Assembly (NCBI RefSeq): GCF_024362695.1
Contig: NC_065406.1
Coordinates: forward strand, 558,001 to 622,000
Length of the DNA stretch: 64,000 nt
Origin: Pectinophora gossypiella
Lineage: Eukaryota; Arthropoda; Insecta; Lepidoptera; Gelechiidae
Direction of reading: 5' to 3'
Part shown: one piece after another, positions 62,472-64,000 of the stretch
How the letters are laid out: every line of letters begins with the position of its first letter
How positions within the stretch are numbered: the first letter of the stretch is position 1
The notes under the pieces: generated by a model
The model's database searches: none
What the model was told of the DNA's origin: nothing
What the model saw: only the letters and a program-made list of their open reading frames with translations
Made by a program: the position numbers and the translations under genes

Positions 62472-63655
62472 AAATACTCTAAATAATACAAAACTAAATA
62501 TCTGGCTATTTTAAATTTCGTAATTCCATTTGAAGACAGTGCTCTACAAATCTCAAACTGACATAACATTATGTGGATGAAGAAATAAGCTTGTTACGTT
62601 GAAAACTTTAAGACGATATTTATGAGTGCTTATACTCACTGCGCAGTAAATTAAATTGGTAGGTACCTACTGCAGCGCACTCGGTTGTAATTAATGCAAT
62701 GCATCAAAAGCTCATTGAAAGTCGGACTCAAGTGATTGATCTAACTACATACAAGTGTTGTGCGCGTGCGCGAGCCCGCAGATAGACGAGCCGCATTCCT
62801 AGTTGAATTACTACACTAGACTGTTGCGAACCACAGCCCTTAGAGGCCATTTCTCCAACCTGCCCGCGTTATCTCGCATCTTGTACGCGAAACTCCATAC
62901 AAGTCTAACGCAAACCCGCGCGTAGCAACAAACGTCGCAAAGAGACTCGCATGCTCCGGCGCAGTGAAAGTACTTTCGCGCGCTCGTTGCCCCGGTCGTC
63001 GAACTTCGCGCGCGAACGGGTGCGCGCCATACGTTAGAAGAGGACAGCTATAGTTTTCTGAGGAAAGCCGTGAAAAGTCGGGTGCATGCGAAAGTCCATC
63101 AGGAAATCGGTTCGGTCGTTAAAGCGAATTTTATACGTAATTTGAACCCATAAACATTTATAATAGAGTCGAGATTTATGGTTTTTTTATTTGTTGCAGC
63201 AGTTTGGCGGATTTTCCTATAATCAATCAAGCGGGCTTCCTGTTGGATGTCCTGTTTATAACGAGTTGCGTCTAGTTAGAACCTGTTTGTTACGGAGGAA
63301 AGTCTGGTTTTCCATGCATTTTCTCGGGGTCATTGTAACTTTTATAAACACAGGCTCAGATGGCCGGGGTCGTTGCCCTCTCGTGGAAAACATTGAAACC
63401 TCACGGGCCCTGCTATTTGCAAACAAATCAATACAGAGAGATTAATTATAAAATATAATATAAAAAAGTAAGTAATCTTTCAAGAATTTGTTGAACTTTT
63501 TAAATCTCTGTGCGATTGACTTAGTCACGTGATAGAGTATGTAACCTATTTATATTATGGTAGCTATTATTATGTAAGTACTAATCGACTATAAGATATT
63601 ATATTTTGTATAACATGATAGCAATCATCATGATATCGATTCCTTTATTAAGAAC
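62472..63655. other. Interval containing a large CpG-rich segment
   Basis: From about 62840 to 63015 the sequence is strongly CG-rich (for example TTTCGCGCGCTCGTTGCCCC). It is followed by an AT-rich region with TTGTTGCAG at 63193-63201 that could serve as a splice acceptor. It may be a promoter and leader exon of an unidentified gene. An 84-residue plus frame at 63191-63445 has no known domain. Confidence 0.4.
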
Positions 63656-63666
63656 ACAACTAACGT

Positions 63667-63959
63667 AGATTGGTTTGGACACATAGAGCGGATGAAGGAT
63701 AATAGGATTACTAAAGAAGTATATAAAGCGAAGGTTGGTGGTAGGGCTGGCAGAGGAAGACCTAGAAGGATGTACATTAACCAAATTGGAGATGTCCTTA
63801 GAAAAGGTTCAGTAAGATCTACTCTGAACCGACGTGCGTGTATGAAACGATTGATGAGTGTGGAGGAAGCAAGAGAAGTATGTCAGGATCGAAGCAAATG
63901 GAATTTCATAGTTTCTGCTTACCCCGGTGGGAAACAGGCGTGGGTGTATGTATGTATGT
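63667..63959 (+). mobile_element. LINE-C C-terminal coding end, stop codon lost
   Basis: The frame encodes DWFGHIERMKDNRITKEVYK, then GGRAGRGRPRRMYINQIGDV, TLNRRACMKRLMSVEEAREV and CQDRSKWNFIVSAYPGGK. The W-F-G-H-x-x-R-M and G-R-x-x-R-x-R-P-R-R patterns are the usual region after the reverse transcriptase of RTE/jockey-like LINEs. At the normal TAG (as in 45360-45573) this copy has CAG, so the frame runs into the (TATG)n tail. Confidence 0.8.
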
Positions 63960-63967
63960 TATAAAGG

Positions 63968-64000
63968 ACTTCATAGAAGGAAAAATTGAAGGAGGGAGAA
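63968..64000 (+). mobile_element. RTE-type fragment at window edge
   Basis: TCATAGAAGGAAAAATTGAA then GGAGGGAGAA encodes IEGKIEGGR-like residues, the same lead-in as the RTE fragment at 11787-12003. The element continues beyond the window. Confidence 0.5.

Overview
This window is animal nuclear DNA, most probably from a moth (Lepidoptera, plausibly Noctuidae). Coding density is very low and AT content is high. There are no operons or bacterial signals, and the window is packed with short interspersed repeats of recognisably lepidopteran type. These include tRNA-headed and 5S rRNA-headed SINEs sharing one central domain (resembling the HaSE-type SINEs described from Helicoverpa armigera), RTE-like LINE tails ending in (GAT)n, other LINE tails ending in (TATG)n, Lep1/Helitron-like elements and many foldback MITEs. 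The species call is inference from repeat content.

Only one host gene is firmly recognisable: the 3' two coding exons of LSm11, the U7 snRNP Sm-like protein used in histone pre-mRNA 3' end processing. They lie on the + strand at 46948-47095 and 49135-49292, separated by a 2.0 kb intron full of transposon debris. They encode 101 residues carrying the Sm1 and Sm2 motifs and end at a TGA codon. The N-terminal exon or exons were not found. Most other open frames are SINE readthrough, LINE C-terminal remnants or chance frames. A 303 bp minus-strand frame (44336-44638) and a plus-strand frame fused to a LINE tail (41589-41996) look more protein-like than the rest, but I do not recognise them.

Layout: 1-11 kb is mostly unique AT-rich DNA with a Helitron-like relic, MITEs, one full SINE and CpG-rich patches. 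11-22 kb is a dense repeat field with SINEs, RTE and LINE 3' ends, and a tandem pair of foldback MITEs. 22-31 kb holds a perfect 50-bp inverted repeat enclosing a MITE that is itself split by a LINE-tail insertion, plus a SINE split by another MITE. 31-41 kb is repeat-poor, with short decayed frames. 41-50 kb has SINE clusters, a MITE split by a SINE, and LSm11. 50-64 kb mixes SINEs, a TATA-type promoter candidate, a minisatellite next to a complete Helitron-like element, two CpG-rich segments near 61.9 and 62.9 kb, and LINE fragments running off the right edge.

The most informative signals are exact target-site duplications (6-15 bp) around many insertions, several nested insertions that give relative ages, and RTE-tail insertions with an inverted 5' part (a twin-priming signature). 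I found no CRISPR array, no rRNA gene, no convincing functional tRNA gene, no intact transposon ORF and no clear previously unknown multi-gene system.
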